Source: a virus. Taken from it: a DNA stretch of 64,000 nucleotides. This document shows, piece after piece, positions 16,702-24,922 of the stretch. The notes beneath the pieces were generated by a model. That model worked only from the letters and a program-made list of their open reading frames with translations, did no database searches and was not told where the DNA came from. The DNA is taken from positions 328,329-392,328 of IMG/VR virus record IMGVR_UViG_3300029893_000001. One strand, given 5' to 3'. Position 1 is the first letter of the stretch, and every line of letters begins with the position of its first letter. A program made the translations under genes and the position numbers.

Positions 16702-17021
16702 GCACGTTTCCAGTCGTCCGTGCGGACCAACTCAACGATACGATATTCCGCGTCCGTTCCTGCGCGCTTCCAGCCATCCTGGGTCTTGACATACCACACG
16801 GTGCCTCTGCCTCGGTACGTTCTGACGCTAGCATGGTTTCCGATGGAAACCTCGATGCTCAGTTCCTGTTCACCGGTGCCCAGAAACCGTCGGCTCAGAA
16901 GCTGCCAATGCGCGGCCTCTGCCAACACCGCTCCACCTGCGCGGAGGATAAACCGCACCGCGAACACAGCGAGGAGAGCCACGCCGCAGACAAGCAAAAT
17001 GGCGGCGATCGTGTCAGCCAC
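16698..17021 (-). CDS. Single-pass membrane protein
   Basis: 107 residues; hydrophobic residues 5-28 (IAAILLVCGVALLAVFAVRF) then a beta-rich cytoplasmic part with TVWYVKTQDGW. Overlaps both neighbours. Confidence 0.6.
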   Translation of the reverse strand: MADTIAAILLVCGVALLAVFAVRFILRAGGAVLAEAAHWQLLSRRFLGTGEQELSIEVSIGNHASVRTYRGRGTVWYVKTQDGWKRAGTDAEYRIVELVRTDDWKRA

Positions 17022-17379
17022 AGGAATCTGTCTCTATGTAATAGAAATTAGGGTCTGTGACGCGATGCATCTCCGGCAGAAAATCCACCAAAATTCGAGT
17101 CTGGCCGATTTGAGCCCAGTCAAAGGGTCGGTCCCGTTCGTCCACGTCCTCCACCATTTCCATGACAATGGGGTCGTAGATCAACTCCTCCCACGCTTCG
17201 AACGACATCACGACACGCTTGACGCCATCGATGCTCCCGATGAACTCGAAAGTGTCAGTGAATTCCACGGCGCGACCGGTCGCCTTGATCTGCCGTAGCT
17301 CTTCACTCCGTGCTGGCCACAAGTCCAGATCCAGCGGGCCCACCAGACTCTGGAGTTTTTGTAAGAGACTCAGATTCAT
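17014..17379 (-). CDS. Unknown 121-residue protein
   Basis: Start ATG 17379 overlaps the upstream stop (ATGA). Contains SIDGVKRVVMSFEAWEELIY. No family recognised. Confidence 0.55.
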   Translation of the reverse strand: MNLSLLQKLQSLVGPLDLDLWPARSEELRQIKATGRAVEFTDTFEFIGSIDGVKRVVMSFEAWEELIYDPIVMEMVEDVDERDRPFDWAQIGQTRILVDFLPEMHRVTDPNFYYIETDSCG

Positions 17380-17678
17380 CGTACGTACTTTTGGTTCAGG
17401 GCGGTAAGAAAAGAGTCTTCGAGATAAGCGTCGCGATCGGCGCAGAACTCCTCGTACTCTGGAGTTCCTTTTGCCGGCCACGGAATTTGGTCTTCGGGTA
17501 TCGGTTCTTGTGGAGTGAACGCCGGCTCCCCGGTTTTGGCGAGAACCACGTCAGTACGAAGGCAGTCACTGCACGTCAGGAACATGCCGAACGGCAGCTT
17601 CTTCTTGCAAAAGCGGAAGCACCAGGGGCACCGAGTGAAGTACCCGTTCTCCGCCGCGCGTGTTTTCCACTGATCCAT
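17376..17678 (-). CDS. Zinc-ribbon protein, 100 residues
   Basis: CPWC, FC and CSDC cysteine pairs in the first 45 residues; Pro/Glu-rich second half. ATG overlaps upstream stop. Confidence 0.6.
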   Translation of the reverse strand: MDQWKTRAAENGYFTRCPWCFRFCKKKLPFGMFLTCSDCLRTDVVLAKTGEPAFTPQEPIPEDQIPWPAKGTPEYEEFCADRDAYLEDSFLTALNQKYVR

Positions 17679-17974
17679 CACGGAAAGCTCTCAATCAATT
17701 CTGCTTTTCCTGCTTTGATAGGATTTCGCCTACGTGCAGCTCGGGCGCTTATCTTGCGGGACCCTGTTCGGGTACTCGTTGCGAGTACTGTTCGGCGTGC
17801 CCAGACCCAGTCTTTACCAAACTTGAACCCGATCTCAGCCCCCGTGTGCATCCGGAAGGTGGATCGCTTTGACGCCGCTTTCCCCCGGACCAGTCCGAGA
17901 GTTGACGGGTTCTTTCCGCCCACGATGACTCCGACTGAGCCGTCGTGATGATGGTACGCACGAACTACTTTCAT
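17678..17974 (-). CDS. Unknown basic protein, 98 residues
   Basis: Start MKVVRAYHHHDGSVGVIVGG chosen for GGGGTG upstream. Contains TGAEIGFKFGKDWVWARR and a basic C-terminus. No family recognised. Confidence 0.55.
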   Translation of the reverse strand: MKVVRAYHHHDGSVGVIVGGKNPSTLGLVRGKAASKRSTFRMHTGAEIGFKFGKDWVWARRTVLATSTRTGSRKISARAARRRNPIKAGKAELIESFP

Positions 17975-18037
17975 GATACACCCCAGACACACGCAGCCGC
18001 TGTTGGTGCGCTCATCTCGTCTTTACTGTGCAAGTGC

Positions 18038-18169
18038 TTACTTGAGGCTACGGTCGTCTTTTGCCGAGAAGTAAGCAGAACCGAGCATGTACAACACCAC
18101 AAACCCGATTATAGCAAGTGGTGTGGTAACGGCGACGTAGATTAGGGCCAGCGCGTGAATCCAGTCCAT
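18038..18169 (-). CDS. 43-residue single-pass membrane protein
   Basis: MDWIHALALIYVAVTTPLAI then a second half of the hydrophobic helix; GGGGAGG lies just before the ATG. Charged short tail (AKDDRSLK). Function unknown. Confidence 0.6.
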   Translation of the reverse strand: MDWIHALALIYVAVTTPLAIIGFVVLYMLGSAYFSAKDDRSLK

Positions 18170-18202
18170 GGGTCCTCCCCACTTAAATAGGGGAGTTAGG
18201 AC

Positions 18203-18928
18203 TCAGTCCTCATCTTCGTAGCTTTCTTCCTCGGGAAACTTTCCGTAGACTTTCTTGTAAACAGCGCGGGCACGCGATTCGTTCTTGGCAGGACGGAATT
18301 CCTCATACGTATTTACAGTAGAACTGTATACGCCCTCGCCCGCGAAGGCGTCACCCTCATCGTACGTAGCGATCGTAAATGTGAGGGTAGGGTACATGAG
18401 GAGGAGCTTTTCGAAGATCGGCGCCGGGAAACTCCAAGCTGTCTGAAATTCGAACAGGAATTGGCCACCAGGGACATCATGCAAATGTACCTTGACCTCG
18501 TACGAACTCCACTTCGTTCCCCAGTGTGCCTTGTTCCACTCATACCAGTCTGTGAAACCTGTCGCGTCGTATGCCTGGGCGCTTTTCTCTCCGGCTAGAA
18601 CGGCCTGTGGCTTCTCTTTCTTGAGCCACTCAAGGAACTCTTCGCGACTGTTTATGAAGGCAGGGGCGGCACGAGGATACTCTGCCCTGAATTGCTCCCA
18701 CGAGATAGGCGATGGCTTTCTGGCCAAAAATCCAGCGTAGAGCCCCCGAAGAGCATACAAGCCCATCTGGGCGTGCGTACTCGATTCAGTTCCTTCAATC
18801 TCCGGTGGTGTTGGGATGATCTTGTTGAAGTCAAAGGGCTCATCCCCTTCGAAAAGGTCAGCCCTGAACTTGGCTACGTCTTCACTCGGTCCCGAGACGG
18901 CACATTGCGTCGTAACGTGATTCGGCAT
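18203..18928 (-). CDS. YubB/Api92-like ferredoxin-fold protein (DUF1281-type)
   Basis: 241 residues: begins MPNHVTTQCAVSGP, then FDFNKIIPTP, WYEWNKAHWGTKW and an acidic tail, the typical order of this plasmid/phage family of unknown function. GGAGA precedes ATG. Confidence 0.7.
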   Translation of the reverse strand: MPNHVTTQCAVSGPSEDVAKFRADLFEGDEPFDFNKIIPTPPEIEGTESSTHAQMGLYALRGLYAGFLARKPSPISWEQFRAEYPRAAPAFINSREEFLEWLKKEKPQAVLAGEKSAQAYDATGFTDWYEWNKAHWGTKWSSYEVKVHLHDVPGGQFLFEFQTAWSFPAPIFEKLLLMYPTLTFTIATYDEGDAFAGEGVYSSTVNTYEEFRPAKNESRARAVYKKVYGKFPEEESYEDED

Positions 18929-18938
18929 TTCAGTTCTC

Positions 18939-19523
18939 CTAAACGCGGCTGCGCAGGTACGCCCAGCGCTCTTCGAACATGGATTGGAAGGCTGTTTCTA
19001 GTGGTCGGGGCTCTGTCATCACGACCTCGTAAATCTTACGGGCGGCGAGGAAGTCGTAGATTCGGCCCGACTCTACAATTTGGATCGCAAAGTCCAACAC
19101 CCGGAAAGCGTGGTAGACTCTCTCAGGATCATTGATTCGAATGCCCTTGGAGTAATCCGCTTGTGCCTTTTCTAGCGCAGAAAAGACCACCCGCTCTCGA
19201 TGGGCATCATCTTTGACCTTGAAGGTCTCGAATTCCACCAGACGCTTGAGTATGTGGGACGAAGGAGCAAATACGCACTCCAGCGAGAAGATGTTCCCGT
19301 TCCGGAGGCTGTCTTGGAACGAGGAGATTCCTCGAACGATGACATCAATTCCAGTGCCACGAGCTAAGTCGTCTCGGGTGCAGTCAGCCAAGACCACCAC
19401 GTAATCACGGTCCGATTCCGGCGTAGCCGTTCCGTACACCTGGCTCCCAACGCGAAACGCCGCGAGGACTTCCTTATCCTCACGGCGTGCAACATGAAGC
19501 ACCTGTTGGTATTCAGGTTCCAT
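18939..19523 (-). CDS. Nucleotidyltransferase-fold protein
   Basis: 194 residues from ATG 19523. GSQVYGTATPESDRDYVVV gives the GS-x(9)-SDxD signature of polymerase-beta-like nucleotidyltransferases. A helical half follows (minimal nucleotidyltransferase plus helix bundle), as in proteins that transfer NMPs to RNA or protein. Substrate unknown. Overlaps the previous gene by 11 bases. Confidence 0.7.
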   Translation of the reverse strand: MEPEYQQVLHVARREDKEVLAAFRVGSQVYGTATPESDRDYVVVLADCTRDDLARGTGIDVIVRGISSFQDSLRNGNIFSLECVFAPSSHILKRLVEFETFKVKDDAHRERVVFSALEKAQADYSKGIRINDPERVYHAFRVLDFAIQIVESGRIYDFLAARKIYEVVMTEPRPLETAFQSMFEERWAYLRSRV

Positions 19524-19749
19524 TGTTCCACTCAGCCCTGCCGCCAGTGTCCTGCCAGCGCAATTGGGTCTCGAAATGGTCGTCTCCATCCCACCGAGGA
19601 GCAAATGCTGCAAACACACCTACCCGACGACCTGTTGTCTTCTGCACGTAAGGAAACAGCTCACCTCGACGGTAAGCCCAAACCCCTCCGTGAATACGCC
19701 TGAGGTGTTCGATGATTCGCCCGCCTAACCACCTACGTCTCGTCAGCAC
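19513..19749 (-). CDS. Unknown 78-residue protein
   Basis: GTG start 19749 with GGTGA upstream. Contains RRGELFPYVQKTTGRRVGVF and DGDDHFETQL. The 19750-19909 stretch upstream holds no gene; a D-arm-like sequence there does not fold into a tRNA. Confidence 0.5.
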   Translation of the reverse strand: MLTRRRWLGGRIIEHLRRIHGGVWAYRRGELFPYVQKTTGRRVGVFAAFAPRWDGDDHFETQLRWQDTGGRAEWNNGT

Positions 19750-19909
19750 GGCGTCACCAAAAGACGAAGAATTCGAGCCAGAAGAATGATAGCCCTACCG
19801 AGAAATTTCCTTTGTCAACCCGCACCCAATGCGACCTACGCTGAGTCCACCAACGCGGGCACCACTGAACTACGAATTCACACCCAAGAAGAGCAAGTCG
19901 CATATCAAT

Positions 19910-20299
19910 TCAACGGAGGTCTCTGTATAGTTCGAGAATCGCGTTGTCGTTCATAGTGATATACTGGTCGAAGGGAAACCAGTGGATGCCACGTACGTAC
20001 TCTGGCATGAATCCAACTTGCTGGTTGTAACAGTCGACCACGACAATGGGATGTTCGTTGTCCTGAAGCTCTGAGGAAATTCCGAAGCCGGTTTCCTCTT
20101 CTTCGGAGCCGCGAGTCATGGCATTGAACACCATTCGAGCAAGGTAGGCAGGGTCATCCCACCTAGCCTTTCGCTGAAGCACGTTCTGCACGATGACTGG
20201 AAGCTCGGACCCTAACCAGTGGGTGTAGAGGAATACACCGTTCTTGGACTCGGGTATGGAACCTCGCTTCGGGAAAAACACATTTGCACGGTCGCCCAT
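19910..20299 (-). CDS. Conserved protein of unknown function (MGDRANV family)
   Basis: 129 residues. MGDRANVFF, YTHWLGSELP, RWDDPAYLARMVF, ETGFGIS and DNEHPIVVVD are a pattern I know from uncharacterised proteins in phages and bacteria. AGGAGG before ATG; promoter motif 20354-20370. Confidence 0.65.
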   Translation of the reverse strand: MGDRANVFFPKRGSIPESKNGVFLYTHWLGSELPVIVQNVLQRKARWDDPAYLARMVFNAMTRGSEEEETGFGISSELQDNEHPIVVVDCYNQQVGFMPEYVRGIHWFPFDQYITMNDNAILELYRDLR

Positions 20300-20342
20300 G
20301 ATGAACCTCCTTACAGAGATTTAGTCGCAGCCCGGCTGGAGA

Positions 20343-20732
20343 CTACTCTTCTGTACTATCGTTAGGGTTCGACCGGCCACGGGCCTCCAGATCGTCAGCG
20401 AGAGCTGCGTAGAGGTTCTCCTCGTCGTCGGTGACCGCCCGGTTTCCAGGCCACGCATTCAGGCTCTCGGACGAGCGAGCCTGCTCTGCAGGACAGGGGT
20501 ACATCCCTCGTTGTGGGGGCTCACCCGTGAACGAGATCCTCTTATCGATTCGATCTTGCTGCAACTCCGGATGCATATCGCAATACTTGCATTTGCCTGG
20601 TGCGTGAAGGATTCGATTGTCACAGTGCGGAAATTGGGCCATCATCCTCACCTCCGTGAGACTAAGATTGGGCTGGTCTGAACTGAGTCTGCCCGTTCGA
20701 ACGCCGTTTCTGTAGACCTCTCGGTTACTCAT
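20343..20732 (-). CDS. Zinc-binding protein, 129 residues
   Basis: HCDNRILHAPGKCKYCDMHPE is a C-x-C-x2-C-type knuckle. A strong alternative start (GGAGGTGAGG) lies at 20645. The last codons (SNPNDSTEE) contain the promoter motif of the next gene. Confidence 0.55.
   Translation of the reverse strand: MSNREVYRNGVRTGRLSSDQPNLSLTEVRMMAQFPHCDNRILHAPGKCKYCDMHPELQQDRIDKRISFTGEPPQRGMYPCPAEQARSSESLNAWPGNRAVTDDEENLYAALADDLEARGRSNPNDSTEE
20354..20370 (-). promoter_or_regulatory. Promoter motif copy
   Basis: gaaccctaacgatagta, inside the end of 20343-20732 and upstream of 19910-20299. Confidence 0.7.
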
Positions 20733-20738
20733 AATCTC

Positions 20739-21164
20739 TCACACTCCCATGAAGTAGCGGGCCGGCTCGCGGCCGACGATCGGCGTTACCTTGTTCCAGA
20801 ATTCAAGCGACGCGTCGTTCCATGCAGTTCCGCGCAGGACGGCAGACGGGTAATACGATCGGGCTGCCTCTACCAGGCTTCTACCTATGCTCCGTCGTCG
20901 GCTCTTTCGGTCCACATACACGCCGATGCGTGTGACGCCCCCACGAATTTGAGGCCTGCGCGCAAGAAGAATGCCATGGACGCCGCCTCGTGGTCCCTCG
21001 ACGTAAAACATCCGAATGCTCTTCTTGTCTCCGGTCTGTTTTACATGGGCTTCATGACCTGAGAAGTCACCATTTTTCAGTCGCAGACGTTGGATCGCCT
21101 TTGCTAGGCGTTCATCCTGAAGGGCGTCAGCGAGCCATAAAGACTTCACAGAAACGGCGCTCAT
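20739..21164 (-). CDS. GNAT-family acetyltransferase
   Basis: 141 residues. TRIGVYVDRKSRRRSIGRSL is the acetyl-CoA pyrophosphate loop (RxxGxG-type, here RRRSIG), followed by the LVEAARSYYP helix and a terminal W..N segment. Acceptor unknown. Start overlaps the upstream zinc-ribbon stop. Confidence 0.65.
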   Translation of the reverse strand: MSAVSVKSLWLADALQDERLAKAIQRLRLKNGDFSGHEAHVKQTGDKKSIRMFYVEGPRGGVHGILLARRPQIRGGVTRIGVYVDRKSRRRSIGRSLVEAARSYYPSAVLRGTAWNDASLEFWNKVTPIVGREPARYFMGV

Positions 21165-21328
21165 CGCTGAATCCTCTCTGCGAACAGAAACTTGAACCCC
21201 TCCATGGGGACGAGGTTGAACTCAGATCCACAATGGTCGCACTTCACGTTGACCGCCATGCCGCCGCGGGGCCCCACCATCAACTCTCCGGTCTCACAAT
21301 CGGGACAGTGGCCCCTGCTCTTCTCAAT
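21161..21328 (-). CDS. Two-knuckle zinc ribbon, start unclear
   Basis: CPDCETGELMVGPRGG followed by VKCDHCGSEFNL is a recognisable small zinc-ribbon family. No normal start codon exists before the first knuckle; GGAG lies before an ATG that would drop it. A -1 shift at a run of four A (about 21338) would join it to the frame 21280-21468. Confidence 0.55.
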   Translation of the reverse strand: MEKSRGHCPDCETGELMVGPRGGMAVNVKCDHCGSEFNLVPMEGFKFLFAERIQR

Positions 21329-21468
21329 GAAGTGCTTTTACCACTGTGTGAGCGTGCCTGATGTAGAACGCTTTTCTCTGGGGCTGTCGAGCCGACTAAT
21401 AATGTAGAACGCTTCTTTTCCGGGGCTTTCGAGCCGAACAGAGAACGAAACCACGAAACTACGTGCAT
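21280..21468 (-). CDS. Upstream half of a possibly frameshifted gene
   Basis: 62 residues starting MHVVSWFRSLFGSKAPEKKR with GGAG 7 bases upstream. It contains an imperfect internal duplication (GSKAPEKKRSTLLV / GSTAPEKSVLHQ) and then runs out of a protein-like composition where the zinc ribbon continues in another frame. Confidence 0.45.
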   Translation of the reverse strand: MHVVSWFRSLFGSKAPEKKRSTLLVGSTAPEKSVLHQARSHSGKSTSLRRAGATVPIVRPES

Positions 21469-21524
21469 ACTGCTTCTCCAGACAAGTTCAGTACCAGTAC
21501 GAGAATTGAATGGCACGCTTAAAG

Positions 21525-21560
21525 ACGTGCAGGGTGATCCGGTGCAGGGTGATCCGGAAG
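21525..21560. repeat. 15-bp tandem repeat
   Basis: gtgcagggtgatccg twice in a row, followed by an inverted copy (ccggtcaccctgcc at 21565-21578), able to form a hairpin. Lies in the 21469-21687 stretch, which holds no gene apart from a promoter motif. Confidence 0.5.
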
Positions 21561-21664
21561 CACCGGTCACCCTGCCAATCCTCTGCGGGAGCTACTTGAA
21601 AGTAGAAAAGCCGATTACTCGACCAAGTACGGAACCCATTCTCTTGCCATGATTTCATGGCTGC

Positions 21665-21681
21665 CACTATCGGCAGGGTTC
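21665..21681 (-). promoter_or_regulatory. Promoter motif copy
   Basis: gaaccctgccgatagtg, about 200 bases before 21280-21468; nearest frame is only 11 codons. Confidence 0.6.
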
Positions 21682-21687
21682 GTCACT

Positions 21688-22164
21688 CTAAAAGTCGACC
21701 TGGCTCTGCTTGAAGCTCCAAGTGAGCCAAGCGTGCATTTCATCATGGTCCCAGATCGTCTCGTCTCGGATGAAAGCCTGCCATTCTTCAGCCGTAGCCG
21801 GGCGTATAGCCCCCTTCAACTTCTCGTCGTAGTCGTCCCCCTCAAGGTTTCGAATCCATCCTCCACTGACACTGCCACTCCAGACGTAAGTGCCGTCGAG
21901 GGGATGCTCTCCTACCATCTCTTCGGCTACATCTCTGGCAATCATGCCTTCGAGGTAATAGCTAATCGCTGTTCCCTGATAGTAGAGAATGTGCGGTACT
22001 CCGAACTGGACGATCACGAGCGCTTTGCTCGGAACAAACGGCTCCTTGTTCGTGTCTTCGTTCGTGGAAGGTGCGTTATCGAGGGAGGCGAGAAGAGTTG
22101 TCCTCTTCTCCTCACGGATTTCTTCTGCGGCCCGGTCCAAATCGAATTCAAATACACCACTCAT
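21688..22164 (-). CDS. Unknown 158-residue protein
   Basis: Begins MSGVFEFDLDRAAEEIREEK; contains ALVIVQFGVPHILYYQG and GAIRPATAEEWQAFI near the end. AAGGAG upstream with long spacing. No family recognised. Confidence 0.55.
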   Translation of the reverse strand: MSGVFEFDLDRAAEEIREEKRTTLLASLDNAPSTNEDTNKEPFVPSKALVIVQFGVPHILYYQGTAISYYLEGMIARDVAEEMVGEHPLDGTYVWSGSVSGGWIRNLEGDDYDEKLKGAIRPATAEEWQAFIRDETIWDHDEMHAWLTWSFKQSQVDF

Positions 22165-22290
22165 GTTGTGCTCGACACTCCTTTCCGAACGAACAACCTC
22201 CCACGTACCCCCGTTCAAGGAGTCCTAGGGAAAGGAACTTGAAAACGGCCTCGGCCTGCGGTCTAGTACCCGCCGTGGAGGGAGCCGTCC

Positions 22291-22593
22291 ATGATCAAGG
22301 CATTGAGTCTAAACGTCGTGCGAATCGAGCTGCAAGACCGAGAGGCAGACTCCGCAATCGTCTTTACAAAGGAAGGACCTGAGGCCACGTGGCGGATGAT
22401 CGGGTATCAACAGTGGTCCGACCTATCTCGGAGACAACGCACCCTCATCATGACAGACATGATGACGAGCAGTGTCTTGGCCGTGATCGGCAAGTTCGTC
22501 GACACACGCCAAGAACGCCTCACTGTGGCTGAGACGTCACTCTCTGGCGTCGCGGAGCCAGTGACAAGTCCGCAGACGGTAGCAAGAAAATGA
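22291..22593 (+). CDS. Unknown plus-strand protein, 100 residues
   Basis: GGAGGG 8 bases before ATG and no competing minus-strand gene. Begins MIKALSLNVVRIELQDREAD; no family recognised. One of few plus-strand genes. Confidence 0.6.
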   Translation: MIKALSLNVVRIELQDREADSAIVFTKEGPEATWRMIGYQQWSDLSRRQRTLIMTDMMTSSVLAVIGKFVDTRQERLTVAETSLSGVAEPVTSPQTVARK

Positions 22594-22630
22594 GGTACCA
22601 CTGCGGCGGACGTCTACACTAGGAGATAAC

Positions 22631-23023
22631 TCACAGCACCTTCGAGTTGCCGACCGTCGAGTGGAAGCAGTCGGCGCCGTCAGGTGGACGGGTGAGTCGG
22701 TAGCTCGGAGGCAGCCCTAGCTCCAGTCGAATCTCCGTGAGGCGGTCCGAATAGCAGTTGAACCACCAGTACACATCATTGTGGTGGAGAAAAGTTTCGT
22801 AGGAAAACTCCACCATCGTACCCTGATATTTGCCCCATGCCTCTGTTTTAGGCTTTTCTCCGCGAACGACGGTGATGTGGGGCGGGTACTTTTGGGGTCG
22901 GCAGACATAATAGGGAGGCACCAAAGACCGCAGAAAACGGTGCAGCTCTGGGTCGACAAGAACCACCAAGCGGTAGTAGTCGTCTTTCACACAATAGTCG
23001 AGGGCCCCCAAACTAAGATGCAT
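22631..23023 (-). CDS. 2H phosphoesterase, Acb1-like
   Basis: 130 residues. Two HxT/S motifs, PPHITVVRGEK (about residue 47) and FHSTVGNSK near the C-terminus, with WGKYQG, VEFSYE and VYWWFNCYS between. This order resembles T4 gp57B/Acb1, which cleaves cyclic oligonucleotide signals of CBASS defence. A general RNA 2',3'-phosphodiesterase is the alternative. Starts directly after the upstream stop. Confidence 0.7.
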   Translation of the reverse strand: MHLSLGALDYCVKDDYYRLVVLVDPELHRFLRSLVPPYYVCRPQKYPPHITVVRGEKPKTEAWGKYQGTMVEFSYETFLHHNDVYWWFNCYSDRLTEIRLELGLPPSYRLTRPPDGADCFHSTVGNSKVL

Positions 23024-23239
23024 TTACTGATCATGCTCGCCAACCAGGGCGAGCAATTCCCTTGCAAGCGTACGAGTCGCTTCACGAGAAAGCTCCGAGA
23101 TTCTTCGCACCACTCCAGGCTTTCCACTAGGCTGTGTGAACATTACCTTGCCCGTGTCTTTTACGACATGGACACCGAACACTCGTTGGCGGTCGTCCTC
23201 AATCCACAGGACGTCCCCTTCTCTACGTACCTTACACAT
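23024..23239 (-). CDS. Unknown 71-residue protein
   Basis: VLWIEDDRQRVFGVHVVKDT strand-rich, then a helix (ELSREATRTLARELLALV). Overlaps upstream gene by 8 bases. Confidence 0.55.
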   Translation of the reverse strand: MCKVRREGDVLWIEDDRQRVFGVHVVKDTGKVMFTQPSGKPGVVRRISELSREATRTLARELLALVGEHDQ

Positions 23240-23636
23240 TCAAGGCCAGCCTATGTTCTACGAATTCCCAAGGAACCAGCTCGCCTGACCAGTTTAACTT
23301 TACGACGGTCTCGGGCCAACGTCTTGTTATAGCGTCGCGAGTTGGTGCCCAGCCGCGCATAAGGCAAGCCCGTACCTCTTGAAGAGATGCATCTGCGAAG
23401 ATCTGCTTTTCGTAGCTCGTGCTACGAGCGGGTAAAATAAGACGGGCCACCTGACCACCCAGGTCAACGTAGCAGGCATTTTCTTCGTCGTACCCCCAGC
23501 CGTCACCGCTGCAAGGAACAACGACAGCATTCAATCTCAGAAGCTTTTCACGACGAACGGCTTGATGATGCGCCTTTCGTGCAAGTTTATTGAGGAGTTT
23601 GCGCCTTCGTTTTGCTGCACGTTTGGTGACCTTCAT
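23232..23636 (-). CDS. Unknown 134-residue protein, basic start
   Basis: First 35 residues Lys/Arg-rich (KRAAKRRRKLLNKLARKA); rest mixed. ATGA overlap with upstream gene. No family recognised. Confidence 0.55.
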   Translation of the reverse strand: MKVTKRAAKRRRKLLNKLARKAHHQAVRREKLLRLNAVVVPCSGDGWGYDEENACYVDLGGQVARLILPARSTSYEKQIFADASLQEVRACLMRGWAPTRDAITRRWPETVVKLNWSGELVPWEFVEHRLALNV

Positions 23637-23905
23637 GACTCAGTCTCTTCCGTGACAATCTTCTCGTGAAGATGATCGAGAGAGTCTCTGTGGAAGGCCG
23701 AGTAGGAGTCAGGAGCATCGTGCTCACTATCCCAAATCTGCACCCAATCTCGGCGCCAACCAAATTCACTTCCTTCCCCACTAAGAAGACGATAAGCCAC
23801 TTGAAACGCTTCTAGGCGGGTAGCGTGAGAAGAGTGGAAGTCCTCCATTCCTCCGCATGGATAATAGTTGTCTCCAGAGAAGACAAAGTATCTCTTTTCA
23901 GCCAT
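23633..23905 (-). CDS. Unknown 90-residue acidic protein
   Basis: MAEKRYFVFSGDNYYPCGGM start, Trp/Asp-rich middle (RRDWVQIWDSE). Overlaps neighbours on both sides. Confidence 0.6.
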   Translation of the reverse strand: MAEKRYFVFSGDNYYPCGGMEDFHSSHATRLEAFQVAYRLLSGEGSEFGWRRDWVQIWDSEHDAPDSYSAFHRDSLDHLHEKIVTEETES

Positions 23906-24221
23906 TCAGCAGCGCCTTCTTGGCGTTCCTACGGTCCGGGATACGACTGCTTTCGATGTAGGCCACAGTCAGCATACCACGAAGGAAATTGACAACGTCA
24001 TTTCTGTCGGGGGAAGCAAATGTGACGCAGCCATCACTCACATCGAGACCAGGCTTGGCCACTCCAAGTTCGCCGCTCCTATCCCACCAACCTTCGGCCT
24101 CTTCGGACCATTTCACCCTGACAGGACGTGTGCCCCACAGTCCTCCGAGGTTATACCGAGTGGCATACATGATTTTGTGCTCTGGGGTACGAACTTCTTC
24201 TTCCTCTCGGGATAGTCTCAT
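23898..24221 (-). CDS. Unknown 107-residue protein
   Basis: Glu-rich start, RVKWSEEAEGWWDRSG in the middle. GGAGAG precedes ATG. No family recognised. Confidence 0.6.
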   Translation of the reverse strand: MRLSREEEEVRTPEHKIMYATRYNLGGLWGTRPVRVKWSEEAEGWWDRSGELGVAKPGLDVSDGCVTFASPDRNDVVNFLRGMLTVAYIESSRIPDRRNAKKALLNG

Positions 24222-24230
24222 GATGCTCTC

Positions 24231-24377
24231 CTACCAAACCTTGAACATTAAGCCGGGTCTGTTGTTACAATTCCGGCACACATACAGTGGATCACTGGCC
24301 GGCGCTCGACAAACCATTTGTGACTTCCACGGCCGACATCGTCTCTGGCATGATCCGCATATGGTCCAGCGACGCAT
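24231..24377 (-). CDS. Small zinc-ribbon protein
   Basis: CGSCQRRC and CRNCNNRPG pairs in 48 residues. No ribosome binding site at ATG 24377; the same frame extends to an ATGA-overlapping ATG at 24497, but that extension is not protein-like. Confidence 0.5.
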   Translation of the reverse strand: MRRWTICGSCQRRCRPWKSQMVCRAPASDPLYVCRNCNNRPGLMFKVW

Positions 24378-24493
24378 CGGAGTAAGCAGCAGTATCAGTA
24401 TTAGGCGACGTCTAACGCATTGAAAGAGCCGTTGAACTCGCAGTTGCCTCCGCTGCGGCTTATCCAGCAATAGAACACTGCTTCTGTATGGAC

Positions 24494-24922
24494 TCATTTC
24501 AGATGACTCTTATTGACGCATAGTTCGTTAGCAGCACGCAGATGAGCAATAGTATGCCCCGCGTCCTCTGTTCCATCTGCTTCTACGAGGACTGGTTCCA
24601 ATGCGTCTATCAGACGTTTTCTGGATGGAAGGCGGTCGGAAACCGCCGATGTGCCCAACAAAACTGCGATAGCCGTGTCTATTTCATCGGTGCGTATCGA
24701 TCCGGCCCACACATCCAACATGGAATCTACTTCAAGGAACTTTCCATTATGGAGCAGCCGATCAATATGCTCCAGGTAGTCCAATATCGATCTACCTTTC
24801 AGGCTTTCACCCACCGACGGAACAAAACGGACCGTGGCGTTCTCCTTGCTTTGCTCCGCAGCAATGACACGGCGTAGGCTGCCACCTAAAGTGGTGGTCT
24901 TGTACTTCTGCGATGTCCGCAT
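24494..24922 (-). CDS. Unknown 142-residue protein
   Basis: GAGGA 8 bases before ATG 24922. Helical middle (ILDYLEHIDRLLHNGKFLEV). Its first 116 bases overlap the end of the preceding zinc-ribbon gene in another frame. The same frame continues beyond the TGA for 30 protein-like codons. Confidence 0.55.
   Translation of the reverse strand: MRTSQKYKTTTLGGSLRRVIAAEQSKENATVRFVPSVGESLKGRSILDYLEHIDRLLHNGKFLEVDSMLDVWAGSIRTDEIDTAIAVLLGTSAVSDRLPSRKRLIDALEPVLVEADGTEDAGHTIAHLRAANELCVNKSHLK

Noticed and set aside
19781-19905. tRNA-like sequence with a GTAGTTCAGTGGT D-arm
   Set aside because: No T-arm complement and no acceptor stem could be built.
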